A DNA stretch of 64,000 bases, from assembly GCF_014643775.1 (NCBI RefSeq), contig NZ_BMKC01000001.1:1426001-1490000 (forward strand), read 5' to 3'. Shown piece by piece: positions 49,574 to 60,841 of this stretch. The notes under the pieces are model-generated. The model did not search any database. It saw nothing but the letters and a program-made list of their open reading frames with translations, and had not been told where the DNA came from. Position 1 is the stretch's first letter. Each line of letters starts with the position of its first letter. The stretch comes from Arenimonas soli. Lineage in GTDB: Bacteria > Pseudomonadota > Gammaproteobacteria > Xanthomonadales > Xanthomonadaceae. The translations under genes were made by a program, and so were the position numbers.

Positions 49574-52500
49574 CTACAGGTTGGTCGGGCCCAGCAGGCG
49601 CGACATCATCGACTTCAAGGCCAGCGGCTTGAGCGGCTTGTGCAGCAGCTGGCAGCCGGCGGCGGCAATGGCGTCGCGTACCTCGGGTCCGTGGTCGGCG
49701 GTGATCACCACGCAGGGACGCTCCGGCATCAGGGAGGCCAGGTGTTCGCGCAGCATCAGGCCGGTCTGGCCGCCGTCGAGGTGGAAATCGAGCAGCAGCA
49801 GGTCGGGCACGCCGGCTTCGGCCACGCGCGCCGCCGCTTCGTCGCCGTCGCGCGCCGCCAGCACGTCGCAGCCCCATCCGCCCAGCAGGGCCTGCATGCC
49901 GCGCAGCACGTCCGGGTCGTTGTCGACCACCAGTACGCGGCTGCGCGGCGGTTCCGGCGTGGCTTCCGGGGTCGCAACCGCATCGGCCGGCGCCGGCGTC
50001 GCGCGCGGCACCTCGATGGAAAACACCGTGCCCCGCCCCGGCCAGGAACGCAGCCTCAGCGGCAGCCCGAGCAGGCGCGCCACCCGTTCGGCGATGGCCA
50101 GGCCGATGCCCAGGCCCTGCCCGCCTTTGTCGAGGCGGCGGAACTCTTCGAAGATCAGCTTCTGGTCGCCTTCCGCGATGCCCGGGCCGGTGTCCCAGAC
50201 CTCGATGGCCAGGGCGTCGCCGCGACGCCGGCAGCCGATCAGGATGCGGCCGCGCGCGGTGTAGCGCACGGCATTGCCCAGGAAGTTCTGCAGCACGCGG
50301 CGAAGCAGCTGCGGGTCGGTGAAGACCCAGGCGCCGGTCGGTACCCGGTCCAGCACCAGGCCCTTCTGTTCGGCCAATACACCGAATTCGGCGGCCAGGT
50401 GGCCCAGCAGGTCGTCGATGGCGAAGGCCTGCGGCTTGGGCTCCATGCCGCCGGCATCGAGCCGCGAGATGTCGAGCAGGCCGGCCAGCAGGCCTTCGGC
50501 GGAAACCAGGGCGCCGTCGATGTTCGCCAGCGCTTCGCGGTGCGGGCCATGTTCGAGCCGCGGCGCCAGCGCGTGCACGAACAGGTGCGCCGCGTTCAAG
50601 GGCTGCGCCAGGTCGTGGCTGACCGCGGCCAGGAAGCGCGACTTGCCGCGGTTCGCCCGTTCGGCCTCGGCCTTGGCACCGGCCAGCTGCGCGGTGCGTT
50701 CGACCACGCGCTGTTCCAGGGTCTCGGCGACCGACTTGAGTTCGGCCTCGCTGCGCCGGAAATCGGTGACGTCGGTGAAGGTCGCCACGAACCCACCGCC
50801 GGGCATCGGGTTGCCGCGGATCTCGACGACCACGTCGCCGAAACGGCGCTCGGCGACGTAGGGCGTGCCCGCGCGCATGTGCCGCAGGCGCTTGGCGACC
50901 TCGCGTTCGGGCGGACCGCCGCCAGCCAGGCCGCGGCCCACGTTGTGCGCCACCAGTTCGGCGACCGGCACGCCCACCTGCAGCAGCGGCCCCGGGTAGT
51001 CGAACAGCTCGGCATAGCGCCGGTTCCAGGCGACCAGGCGCAGCTCGGAATCGACCACCGAAATACCCTGGCTCATGTTCTCCAGCGCCGCTTCCAGCAC
51101 GCGCTGGTTGAAGCGCAGCGCCTGCGAGGCTTCGCCGACGATGGTGGCCACGGTGTCCAGGTCGGTGCCCTGGGCGCGCCTGGCCGCATCGAGCAGCAGC
51201 CGCGCCGAGGCGGCGCCCAGCACCGCCGCCAGTTCGCGTTCGATGCGCTGCTGCAGTTCCCCCGGCACCGCCTGCCCGGCCGCCGCGCCGGCCAGCACCG
51301 CGTCCACGCGCGCCACCGGCAGGAAGCGCACCGCGACCTCGCGCAGTGCCTCGCGCGACAGCGCGCCGCCGCGATCGGGCGAGGCCACGTCCAGGCGCGA
51401 TGCCAGCATCCACGGCACCAGCGCGCCCGCGGCCAGGCTGAGCAGCGTCGCGCGACCGATGCGGCTCCAGTCGCCCAGGCCGAACATCTGTTCCGGCGCC
51501 AGCCAGGTCCAGCTGAAGGGGCCGCCCTGCAGCCAGGCCGGCGACGGGCCACCGGCGTCCGCCAGTGCCGGCACCAGCAGCACCCAGCACCACAGCGCCA
51601 CCGCCACGCCCAGGCCGGCCAGCACGGCGCGTGCCGGCGTCTGCGGCCGCCAGACGGCGAAGGCCACGGCCGGTGCCAGCGTCGCCAGCGCCGAAAACGA
51701 CAAGGCGCCGATGTCGGCCAGTGCGTCCGACCCGGCGATCAGCCGGCTGTAGCCCCAGGCCAGCAGCACCACGGCCAGGATGCCGATACGCCGCTGGGTT
51801 AGCACGGCGCCGCGCAGGTCGGCGCCTTCGCCGGCGCCGCCCGACCACCGGCCGCGCACCAGCAGCGGCGCCAGCCAGTGGTTGCCGATCATCACGCTCA
51901 GCGCCAGCGTGGCCAGGATCACCATGCCGGTGGCCGCGCTGAGCCCGCCCAGGAAGGCCAGCAGGGCCAGGGCCTCATGGCCCTCGGCCAGCGGCAGCGC
52001 CAGCACGTACAGGTCCGAAGGCACGCCGATCGGCGCCAGCAGCGCATCGCCCGCGCGTGCCAGCGGCAGGATCGGCAGCGCGATCAGCAGCATGTACAGC
52101 GGGAACAGCCAGCGTGCCGTGCGCAGTTCGCGCTCCTGCCGGCACTCGACGATGCCGACGTGGAACTGGTGCGGCAGTGTGAACATCGCCAACGCCCCCA
52201 GCAGCACCAGCGCCGGGAAACCGCTGGCGCCGTCGGCCGGCGGCGGCGGCACGTCCACGTCGGGCAGGTCCAGGCCGAACACCACGAAGGCGCCCAGCGC
52301 CAGCATCGCGCCAAGCTTCAGCAACGACTCCACTGCCATCGCCAGCACCAGGCCGCGGTTGTGTTCCGCGGCGGACACCCGGCGAGTACCGAACAGCATC
52401 GCGAACAGGCCCATCGCCAGCGCCACGTAAAGCGCGCTGTCCTGCCAGGGCGGCGGCGCCAGTTCGGACGCACGCGTGAGCAGGCCGTAGCTCATCGCCA

Positions 52501-52909
52501 CCGCCTTGAGCTGCAGCGCGATGTAAGGAACGATGCCCATCACCGCCACGAAGGTGACCGCCGCCGCCAGCCAGGAGCTCCGGCCCAGGCGGGTGGCGAT
52601 AAGGTCGGCCAGCGAGGTCGAGTTGTGTTCGCGCGCGAGGCGCAGCAGCTTGAGCAGGAAGCCAAAGCCCAGCAGGTACAGCAGGATCGTGCCCAGGAAG
52701 GTCGGCGGGATCGCCCAGCCCGAACGCTGGGCCTGGGTGACCGTGCCGTAGAAGGTCCAGGACGTGCAGTACACCGCCAGCGACAGGCTGTAGACCGCTG
52801 GCCATTGTTTCGCCAGCAGTCCCGGTCGGCGCTCGGCCAGCAGCGCGGTGCCGAACAACAGGCCCAGCCACAGCAGGCCGGCACCGATGACCAGCGAGTC
52901 GGTCAGCAC
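49574..52909 (-). CDS. SLC5 transporter-fused hybrid sensor kinase (CrbS-like)
   Basis: A 1,111-residue membrane sensor. Residues 1 to about 480 form a sodium/solute-symporter (SLC5) domain with about 13 helices. A helical linker, a PAS domain (about 610-710) and a coiled coil follow. The histidine kinase has its H-box at His765 (SHDLAQPLNA), then the N and G boxes (VWDTGPGIAEGD, GLGIGLAIAERVA), and a C-terminal receiver has Asp1041 (LLLDFHLDGG). CrbS-type kinases sense or import acetate-like substrates and signal to a LuxR-type partner. It begins at a GTG 13 bp after the depolymerase gene, so it is co-transcribed with that gene and the TonB receptor. I infer that it reports on 3-hydroxybutyrate or derived acetate. 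Confidence 0.92.
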   Translation of the reverse strand: MLTDSLVIGAGLLWLGLLFGTALLAERRPGLLAKQWPAVYSLSLAVYCTSWTFYGTVTQAQRSGWAIPPTFLGTILLYLLGFGFLLKLLRLAREHNSTSLADLIATRLGRSSWLAAAVTFVAVMGIVPYIALQLKAVAMSYGLLTRASELAPPPWQDSALYVALAMGLFAMLFGTRRVSAAEHNRGLVLAMAVESLLKLGAMLALGAFVVFGLDLPDVDVPPPPADGASGFPALVLLGALAMFTLPHQFHVGIVECRQERELRTARWLFPLYMLLIALPILPLARAGDALLAPIGVPSDLYVLALPLAEGHEALALLAFLGGLSAATGMVILATLALSVMIGNHWLAPLLVRGRWSGGAGEGADLRGAVLTQRRIGILAVVLLAWGYSRLIAGSDALADIGALSFSALATLAPAVAFAVWRPQTPARAVLAGLGVAVALWCWVLLVPALADAGGPSPAWLQGGPFSWTWLAPEQMFGLGDWSRIGRATLLSLAAGALVPWMLASRLDVASPDRGGALSREALREVAVRFLPVARVDAVLAGAAAGQAVPGELQQRIERELAAVLGAASARLLLDAARRAQGTDLDTVATIVGEASQALRFNQRVLEAALENMSQGISVVDSELRLVAWNRRYAELFDYPGPLLQVGVPVAELVAHNVGRGLAGGGPPEREVAKRLRHMRAGTPYVAERRFGDVVVEIRGNPMPGGGFVATFTDVTDFRRSEAELKSVAETLEQRVVERTAQLAGAKAEAERANRGKSRFLAAVSHDLAQPLNAAHLFVHALAPRLEHGPHREALANIDGALVSAEGLLAGLLDISRLDAGGMEPKPQAFAIDDLLGHLAAEFGVLAEQKGLVLDRVPTGAWVFTDPQLLRRVLQNFLGNAVRYTARGRILIGCRRRGDALAIEVWDTGPGIAEGDQKLIFEEFRRLDKGGQGLGIGLAIAERVARLLGLPLRLRSWPGRGTVFSIEVPRATPAPADAVATPEATPEPPRSRVLVVDNDPDVLRGMQALLGGWGCDVLAARDGDEAAARVAEAGVPDLLLLDFHLDGGQTGLMLREHLASLMPERPCVVITADHGPEVRDAIAAAGCQLLHKPLKPLALKSMMSRLLGPTNL

Positions 52910-52922
52910 GACCGCGCCTGCC

Positions 52923-53972
52923 TCACGGCATCGGGGCGCCCAGGGCGGCCAATGCCGCGGCCAGCCAGCGCAGCTGCGCGCCGTCGCGGGTGTCGTAGGC
53001 CTCGCCCGTGTAACCCCACCAGTCCCAGCATGCCTTCGGATTCAGCGGCAGGTAGCTCGATCGCACCTGAGGATACAGCACGGCCACGCGGTGCACGTCG
53101 GCCCAGCGGTTGAAGCCGGCGTCGCGCACGAAACTTTCGCCGACCTTGTCGGCGTTCTGCTGGCAGCCATGGAAGGCCACCAGCACGCCGCAGGCGGCGC
53201 CCGCCGCGCAGTCCGGTGGCAGGTAGAGGTAGCCCGCCTCGGCCATGCTCGGGTCAAGGCCGGCCGGCGCGAACGGGGCCTGGTCGAAGCGGTGCAGCTC
53301 ACCCGCGGCTTCGGCAGGTGCGGCCTTGCCGGGCTCGCCGAACAGCCGGGCCATCATCGCGCCGGCAGCGTCGAAATCGCAGCGGCCGAGCCAGGGTTCG
53401 CCGCCCAGGCTGCAGTCGACGCCGCTGTCGAGGGTCGGCAGCAGGTGCGGGAAGGCGCGGTCGGTGTCCTTCTCCACGCGCAGGCCGCCCGCTTCGTCGG
53501 ACAGGGCTTGGTAAACACCAGCCACCGAATCGGCCAGCGCCGGCGCCACGATGGCGTCATCGCGCCCGTGCAGCACGTAGACCACGTCGCCGGCCAGGCC
53601 GGCCAGCGGCGCCAGTTGGCCGGCGGCGGCGCGTTCGCGCACGCGCCCGGCCAGGCGCGACGCATCAGGCAGGTAGGGGCTGGCTTCGATGCAGGGCCCA
53701 AGCGCCGTTTCCAGCGATCCCCCGGCGCAGCCATAGGGCGGGCCGGCGACCAGCGCCGCGCCACGCAGTCGATCCGACCAGGCGAAATGCGCCTGGCTCG
53801 CCATGATCGCGCCGGACGACAAGCCGGCGACCGCGACCCGGTCGGGATCGACCGTGATCGCGGGCAGCGGCGGCGGGGGTTGGGCGCTGCAGCCGGCCAG
53901 CAGCGCCAGGGGCACAAAAACACGGGCCGCTTGCGCGACCCGTTGGGAAAATTCCCGGGGAAACACTGCCAT
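52923..53972 (-). CDS. Poly(3-hydroxybutyrate) depolymerase family lipoprotein
   Basis: A 349-residue alpha/beta-hydrolase of the PHB-depolymerase/esterase family. The leader ends LALLAGC, so Cys28 should be lipidated and the enzyme anchored to a membrane. AGLSSGAIMA (49-58) holds the nucleophile Ser52, HGRDDAIVAP a candidate Asp, and VAFHGCQQNADK is the family's His segment, followed by the characteristic NPKACWDWWGY. There is no substrate-binding domain of the kind found in fully secreted depolymerases, so it may prefer amorphous polymer or oligomers. I start it at the ATG at 53972, next to a GTG at 53975 that abuts the receptor stop codon. It lies between the TonB receptor and the kinase genes. 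Confidence 0.85.
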   Translation of the reverse strand: MAVFPREFSQRVAQAARVFVPLALLAGCSAQPPPPLPAITVDPDRVAVAGLSSGAIMASQAHFAWSDRLRGAALVAGPPYGCAGGSLETALGPCIEASPYLPDASRLAGRVRERAAAGQLAPLAGLAGDVVYVLHGRDDAIVAPALADSVAGVYQALSDEAGGLRVEKDTDRAFPHLLPTLDSGVDCSLGGEPWLGRCDFDAAGAMMARLFGEPGKAAPAEAAGELHRFDQAPFAPAGLDPSMAEAGYLYLPPDCAAGAACGVLVAFHGCQQNADKVGESFVRDAGFNRWADVHRVAVLYPQVRSSYLPLNPKACWDWWGYTGEAYDTRDGAQLRWLAAALAALGAPMP

Positions 53973-53975
53973 CAC

Positions 53976-56225
<2,250 letters not shown>

Positions 56226-56306
56226 GGGTTCCCCTCGAACTAACGTGGCGGGCGGCCGGTTGGCCGGTTGCACGGCAGACTACGACCGGGCCACCGCAGC
56301 GGCACC

Positions 56307-56320
56307 TGTACCTTGGTACA
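56307..56320. promoter_or_regulatory. Second copy of the palindromic operator candidate
   Basis: TGTACCTTGGTACA is a perfect 14-bp palindrome. Read on the other strand its core is GTACCAAGGTAC, identical to the site at 47613-47628. It lies in the divergent promoter region, 81 bp from the receptor ATG and 61 bp from the permease ATG. Confidence 0.65.
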
Positions 56321-56381
56321 AGTGGTCGCCGGCGCCGCGCCTGCGGACACTCGAGCCCTGTGTTTTCCGGGGTTCCTGGCC

Positions 56382-57779
56382 ATGTCCTTCCTTATCGTGC
56401 TGGCGGCGCTGTGTTTCCTGATGTTCGTGGCCTACCGCGGCTACAGCGTCATCCTGTTCGCACCGGTCGCGGCCCTGGGCGCGGTGCTGCTGACCGACCC
56501 ATCCCTGGTGGCGCCGATGTTCACCGGGCTGTTCATGGACAAGATGGTCGGCTTCCTCAAGCTCTATTTCCCGGTGTTCCTGCTGGGCGCCATCTTCGGC
56601 AAGCTGATCGAGGTCTCGGGCTTTTCCAAGTCCATCGTGGCGGCCACGATCCGCCTGTTCGGGCCCGAGCGCGCCATCCTCTCGATCGTCGCGGTCTGCG
56701 CCATCCTCACCTACGGCGGCGTGTCGCTGTTCGTGGTGGTGTTCGCGGTGTATCCCTTCGCCGCCGAACTGTTCCGCCAGGCCGACATCCCCAAGCGCCT
56801 GATCCCGGGAACGATCGCCCTGGGCGCCTTCACCTTCACCATGGACGCCCTGCCAGGCACGCCGCAGATCCAGAACATCATCCCCACCGGCTTTTTCGGC
56901 ACCGACACCTGGGCGGCGCCGGTGCTGGGCACGCTGGGCGGCCTGTTCATCCTGGCGCTGGGCATGAGCTACCTGGAATGGCGCCGGCGCGTGGCCCAGC
57001 GCGCCGGCGAAGGTTATGGCACCGAACTTAAGAACGAACCGGCGCCTTACGCCGGCGACAAACTCGCCAACCCCTGGATCGCGCTGCTGCCACTGGTGCT
57101 GGTGGGCGTGAGCAACAAGGTCTACACGATGCTGATTCCGCGGTACTACGGGGAAAGCCACAGTTTCGAACCGTCGGTGATCGGCAATGCCGCGCCGGTG
57201 GTGCAGGAAGTGTCGCGGGTGGCGGCCATCTGGGCGGTCGAGGCCGCCCTGCTGACCGGCATCCTGGCGGTGGTGGTGCTGGCCTGGAAGGCGGTGAGCA
57301 CGCACTTCGCCGAGAGCACCCAGCCGGCCATCGGCGGCGCCTTGCTTGCGTCCATGAACACGGCGTCGGAATACGGCTTCGGCGCCGTCATCGCGGCCCT
57401 GCCCGGCTTCCTGGTGGTGGCCGGCGCGCTAGGAACGATCCCCGACCCGCTGATCAACGAAGCGATCACCGTCACCGCGCTGGCCGGCATCACCGGCTCG
57501 GCCTCGGGCGGCATGTCCATCGCGCTTGCGGCCATGTCGGACACCTTCATCGCCAACGCCAACGCCGCCGGCATCCCGATGGAGGTGCTGCACCGCGTGG
57601 CCTCGATGGCCAGCGGCGGCATGGACACCCTGCCCCACAACGGCGCGGTGATCACCCTGCTGGCGGTCACCGGCCTGACCCACCGCCAGGCCTACAAGGA
57701 CATCTTCGCGATCACGATCATCAAGACGCTGGCGGTGTTCTTCATCATCGGCGTGTTCTACGCGACCGGCTGGGTCTAG
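56382..57779 (+). CDS. GntP-family permease, probably for 3-hydroxybutyrate
   Basis: A 465-residue inner-membrane transporter with about 12 helices. GFSKSIVAATIRLFGPERAI, TYGGVSLFVVVFAVYPFA and ALPGTPQIQNIIPTGFFGT are typical GntP segments. The family carries gluconate and other hydroxy acids; in Pseudomonas aeruginosa a GntP member (PA2004) lies next to bdhA and is taken as a 3-hydroxybutyrate permease. Here the genes around it and the shared palindrome support the same substrate. The ATG at 56382 begins the first helix; the frame is open upstream without homology. Its 3' end overlaps the histidine-kinase gene on the other strand by 35 bp. Confidence 0.88.
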   Translation: MSFLIVLAALCFLMFVAYRGYSVILFAPVAALGAVLLTDPSLVAPMFTGLFMDKMVGFLKLYFPVFLLGAIFGKLIEVSGFSKSIVAATIRLFGPERAILSIVAVCAILTYGGVSLFVVVFAVYPFAAELFRQADIPKRLIPGTIALGAFTFTMDALPGTPQIQNIIPTGFFGTDTWAAPVLGTLGGLFILALGMSYLEWRRRVAQRAGEGYGTELKNEPAPYAGDKLANPWIALLPLVLVGVSNKVYTMLIPRYYGESHSFEPSVIGNAAPVVQEVSRVAAIWAVEAALLTGILAVVVLAWKAVSTHFAESTQPAIGGALLASMNTASEYGFGAVIAALPGFLVVAGALGTIPDPLINEAITVTALAGITGSASGGMSIALAAMSDTFIANANAAGIPMEVLHRVASMASGGMDTLPHNGAVITLLAVTGLTHRQAYKDIFAITIIKTLAVFFIIGVFYATGWV

Positions 57780-58965
57780 GCGCAAGGCGGAGCTCGACCT
57801 GACCTTCGGCCTCCGTGCGCGAGAGTGTCCATCCGAACCGGGCCAGCAGCCGCTCCGCCAGCGGCAGGCCCAGCCCGAAACCCGCGGGTCCCGCATCGAC
57901 CGGCAGCGGGTTGTGCATCTGCAGCCCGTCCGGCGTCGCGTCGATCGAGATGGTCCCGGCGCCCCCGTGCTGGATGGCATTGAGCAATCCGTTGGCCACC
58001 ACCGTCTCGGCGATGTCCTCCGGCAGCGCCCACTCCAGCCCGGGCGTAGCCTGCACGGCCAGGGTTTGCCGGCGGGTGTCGGCAAGCGGGCCGAATTCTT
58101 CGGCCAGGCCGGCCAACAGGGGGCCGACGGCGCAGCGAGCGTCCACGGGAGGTTCGATGTCGCTCGCCAGCCACAGGACGCTGTGGCTCGCCCGCAGCAA
58201 CCGGTCATGCGCACGCTGCAGCCGGTTCCACGCCCGCTGGTCGTGGGGATCGTCCTTGAGCAGGGCCAGGCTGGTGCGCGCGGACTGCAGCGGCGTGCGC
58301 AGTTCATGGCCGAGGAACGCCAGCGTTTCGCGCTCCAGCGCCAATGCCTGCAGGCGCGCACCCCAGGATTCGGCCGCCAGGTGCGCCAGCTGGCTGAACT
58401 CGGCGATCTCTTCCGTCGCCGCGAGCGACTTCAGCGTCCCGGGGTCCGGGCTGCCGCCGATATGCTCGATCAACCCACGCGCCCGCCGGGAAATGCGCGA
58501 TACGAGCCAGCGCGAAAGCAGCCAGGCGACCAGTGCCAGCGCCACCGCCATCACCACCAGCCAGGGCCAGGCGCGCGCCAGGGCCTGGTTTACCCGCAGC
58601 TGGTTGCTGACGTCGTACACCAGCAGGTAGTCCTCGCCGGCCGGGCTACGACCGGCCAGCACGTGCACGTAGCGATCATCGGCCAGCCGGAATTCCCTGA
58701 TGCCCCCCGGTCGGCGACCGTGCATGGCTTGCCGGAGCTCGGCTGGCGCATGCTCCCGTGCATGCAGTTCGAAGCGGTCGGGCAATCGCGCCGATTCCAG
58801 ATCGACGATACCGCCGGCGACGTTGCCAAGCCGGTCATCGATGAACCCGTCCTCGAGCACGAACAGCAGTAGCAGCGTCATTGCCGAAAAGCCTGCCGCC
58901 AGCACCAGGGCGAAAGCGATCCACTGCCGGGCCAGCACCTGGCTCAGGTTCCGTTTACCGCTCAT
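57745..58965 (-). CDS. Two-component sensor histidine kinase
   Basis: A 406-residue inner-membrane kinase with two transmembrane helices (about 15-37 and 134-155) around a roughly 95-residue periplasmic sensor of unknown fold. The H-box has His220 (FLGHELRTPL), and the catalytic domain has NGLLNAIQHG (N box) and GFGLGLPLAERLL (G box). The G-x-G ATP lid is short. The start at 58965 overlaps the stop of the response-regulator gene by 4 bp. The last 35 bp overlap the convergent permease gene. The signal is unknown, and nothing links it clearly to the 3-hydroxybutyrate genes. Confidence 0.92.
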   Translation of the reverse strand: MSGKRNLSQVLARQWIAFALVLAAGFSAMTLLLLFVLEDGFIDDRLGNVAGGIVDLESARLPDRFELHAREHAPAELRQAMHGRRPGGIREFRLADDRYVHVLAGRSPAGEDYLLVYDVSNQLRVNQALARAWPWLVVMAVALALVAWLLSRWLVSRISRRARGLIEHIGGSPDPGTLKSLAATEEIAEFSQLAHLAAESWGARLQALALERETLAFLGHELRTPLQSARTSLALLKDDPHDQRAWNRLQRAHDRLLRASHSVLWLASDIEPPVDARCAVGPLLAGLAEEFGPLADTRRQTLAVQATPGLEWALPEDIAETVVANGLLNAIQHGGAGTISIDATPDGLQMHNPLPVDAGPAGFGLGLPLAERLLARFGWTLSRTEAEGQVELRLAPRPSRSRRTRR

Positions 58966-59651
58966 GGTTCTGCACCGAAGCGGTAGCCGATGCCACGCAC
59001 CGTGCTGATCGGAGCCTCGCCGAAACGCTCGAGCATCGCCTGGCGCAACTGGTAGACGTGGGCACGCAGGGGATCGCTCTGGGGCGACTGATCGCCCCAC
59101 AGGTCCTCGCGCAGCGCCTGCTTGCTGACGCTGCGCGGATGGGCCTGCATCAGCCTTCCCAGGATGGCCAGGCCCGCGGAGTGCAGCTGCAGGCTCCGGC
59201 CAGCATGGCTCAGCAGGCCGCTGTGCAGGTCGAGGGTATATCCCGCTACGTCCACACAAACGGGGGACTGGCTCGCCACGCGCGCGCAGATGGCGCGAAT
59301 CCGCACCAGCAGCTCCACCGGCGCGAAGGGCTTGACCATGTAGTCGATCGCACCGGCCGCGAAACCCTCAAGCTTGTCCTGCAGCGCCCCGCGGGCGGTG
59401 AGGAAGATGGCAGGCGTGCCCAGCCCTTGCGCCTGCTTGAGGTCGCGGCACAGGCCGATGCCATCCTGACCCGGCAGGTTGACGTCCAGTACCAGCACGT
59501 CGAAACACGCCCTGGCGACCTGCGCCCGGGCTTCGAAGGCATTCGCGGCGTAGTCAACGCGCAGCCCGTTGGCCTCCAGGTAGTCGCCGATGCCGGCGGC
59601 CACATCCAGATCATCTTCGACGAGCAATACACGGATCGACCCCGCCGTCAC
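58962..59651 (-). CDS. OmpR-family response regulator
   Basis: A 229-residue regulator with receiver (Asp56 in LVLDVNLPG, Lys in YMVKPF) and C-terminal winged helix (LREDLWGDQSPQSDPLRAHVYQLRQAM ... TVRGIGYRF). No ATG is suitable; a GTG at 59651 has GGAGG 8 nt before it and gives a normal N terminus (TAGSIRVLLVEDD). It is partner to the kinase gene, which its stop overlaps by 4 bp. The DJ-1-like gene lies 34 bp upstream on the same strand. Confidence 0.93.
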   Translation of the reverse strand: MTAGSIRVLLVEDDLDVAAGIGDYLEANGLRVDYAANAFEARAQVARACFDVLVLDVNLPGQDGIGLCRDLKQAQGLGTPAIFLTARGALQDKLEGFAAGAIDYMVKPFAPVELLVRIRAICARVASQSPVCVDVAGYTLDLHSGLLSHAGRSLQLHSAGLAILGRLMQAHPRSVSKQALREDLWGDQSPQSDPLRAHVYQLRQAMLERFGEAPISTVRGIGYRFGAEP

Positions 59652-59685
59652 CTGGCGTCCCTCCACTGTGGGTACCGATGATCGC

Positions 59686-60735
59686 CTAATTCCGGGCAAG
59701 CTGCTGGAGCTGCCAGGCGTCGCGCAGGCGCCACTGCATGGCGGCAACGAGGGCATGCATCAGAAGCAGGTGCTTGCTTGCCCTTGGGCCGGCCTGCTTG
59801 CTCGCCAACGCCCGGTCCAGGCCCTGTGCGTAGTAGGTCGCCAGCAAACCGACGCTGACTTCTTCGCTGGTGGGATCGCGGGCCACCGGATCATGTCCCA
59901 GGGCACGCACCATCGCTTCGGCGACCGTCCACGTCGACCAAGGGTTCTGCCCGGTGACGAGGCGGCCATCCACCACGGTGTTGTCCAGGTAAATGGGACC
60001 TTCCACGAATCCCGTGGATTGTCGTGCCAGCGCATCCTGCAACAGGAACGGAAAGACATCCCGGGCCTGCTCGATGAGGAACAGTTCTTCCGCATTGGTG
60101 AATCCCGTCACTCGCCGCCCCCGCAGCAGCGTGCGGCCATCAGCCAGTTCAATGTCCAGCAACGCCGCGGGCCCGTGACAGACGGCGCCGATCACGCCGC
60201 GTGGTTCGATGTCGCGAACGATCCGCGCAATGTCGGGATCGCCGGGAAAATCGAACATCGCTCCCTTGCCCCCGACGAAATAGACCGCGTCGTACCGCGA
60301 AGGATCCACATCGGCCAGCGGTATCGTATCGGCCAGTTTGGCCTGGGCGGCCGGATCGTTGAGAAAGGCGTAGTCCGCATCGACCAGGCCATCATCCAGC
60401 GTTTGCGGTGGCGTCCCCCCCTGGGGGCTGGCCAGGTCCACCTCATAGCCGTTGGCCGTGAACACCCAGTAGGCTCGCGAGATCTCGGTGAGCTCGTAGC
60501 CGCCTTTGCGCCGCTCCTGGTCAAAGCTGGCCGTGCTGCTCAGCACGGCCAGCACGCGCCCTCGCCGATGACGGACGCCGTCGCGGACGAAGGCCAGGTC
60601 GCTTGCCGTGGCGACCCGATTGCCCCGCGGCTCGGACGCCAGGTCAAGGCTTTCGACGTAGGCCCAGCCCGCCAGCGTCACCACCAACAACAGTCCCGCC
60701 ACCGTCCCGGCCGTCCAACGAATGCTCTTCCACAT
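59686..60735 (-). CDS. Membrane-anchored DJ-1/PfpI family protein
   Basis: A 349-residue protein with an N-terminal membrane anchor or signal (about 8-27) and a DJ-1/PfpI (class I amidotransferase-like) domain. The nucleophile elbow is IGAVCHGPAALL, with Cys186 and His187; DAVYFVGGKGAMFDF and the Hsp31-like layout support a glyoxalase, chaperone or peptidase-like role, not one that can be chosen from sequence. The C-terminal roughly 80 residues are helical with a TYYAQGLDRAL segment. It lies upstream of a two-component system on the same strand, suggesting a shared stress response. Confidence 0.85.
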   Translation of the reverse strand: MWKSIRWTAGTVAGLLLVVTLAGWAYVESLDLASEPRGNRVATASDLAFVRDGVRHRRGRVLAVLSSTASFDQERRKGGYELTEISRAYWVFTANGYEVDLASPQGGTPPQTLDDGLVDADYAFLNDPAAQAKLADTIPLADVDPSRYDAVYFVGGKGAMFDFPGDPDIARIVRDIEPRGVIGAVCHGPAALLDIELADGRTLLRGRRVTGFTNAEELFLIEQARDVFPFLLQDALARQSTGFVEGPIYLDNTVVDGRLVTGQNPWSTWTVAEAMVRALGHDPVARDPTSEEVSVGLLATYYAQGLDRALASKQAGPRASKHLLLMHALVAAMQWRLRDAWQLQQLARN

Positions 60736-60841
60736 GTTCGTGCTCCGATTTTCCCCGCCCTGATGGCGGTCGGAGGGAACGATGCACCGGGCCGGTAAAA
60801 CCAGCGTCAAACCGGTTTCGGGTCGGGTCCGCTGCGCCGGG

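Noticed and set aside
57745-59259. A 504-residue form of the histidine kinase starting at 59259
   Set aside because: The extra residues are antisense-like, Arg/Pro-rich and overlap the regulator gene; the ATG at 58965 overlaps the regulator stop by 4 bp and begins a transmembrane kinase.
57745-59651. The OmpR-type two-component system as the controller of the 3-hydroxybutyrate genes
   Set aside because: It is convergent with the permease gene and coupled to the DJ-1-like gene instead. The LuxR-type regulator and the SLC5-fused kinase are inside the two units that share the palindrome.
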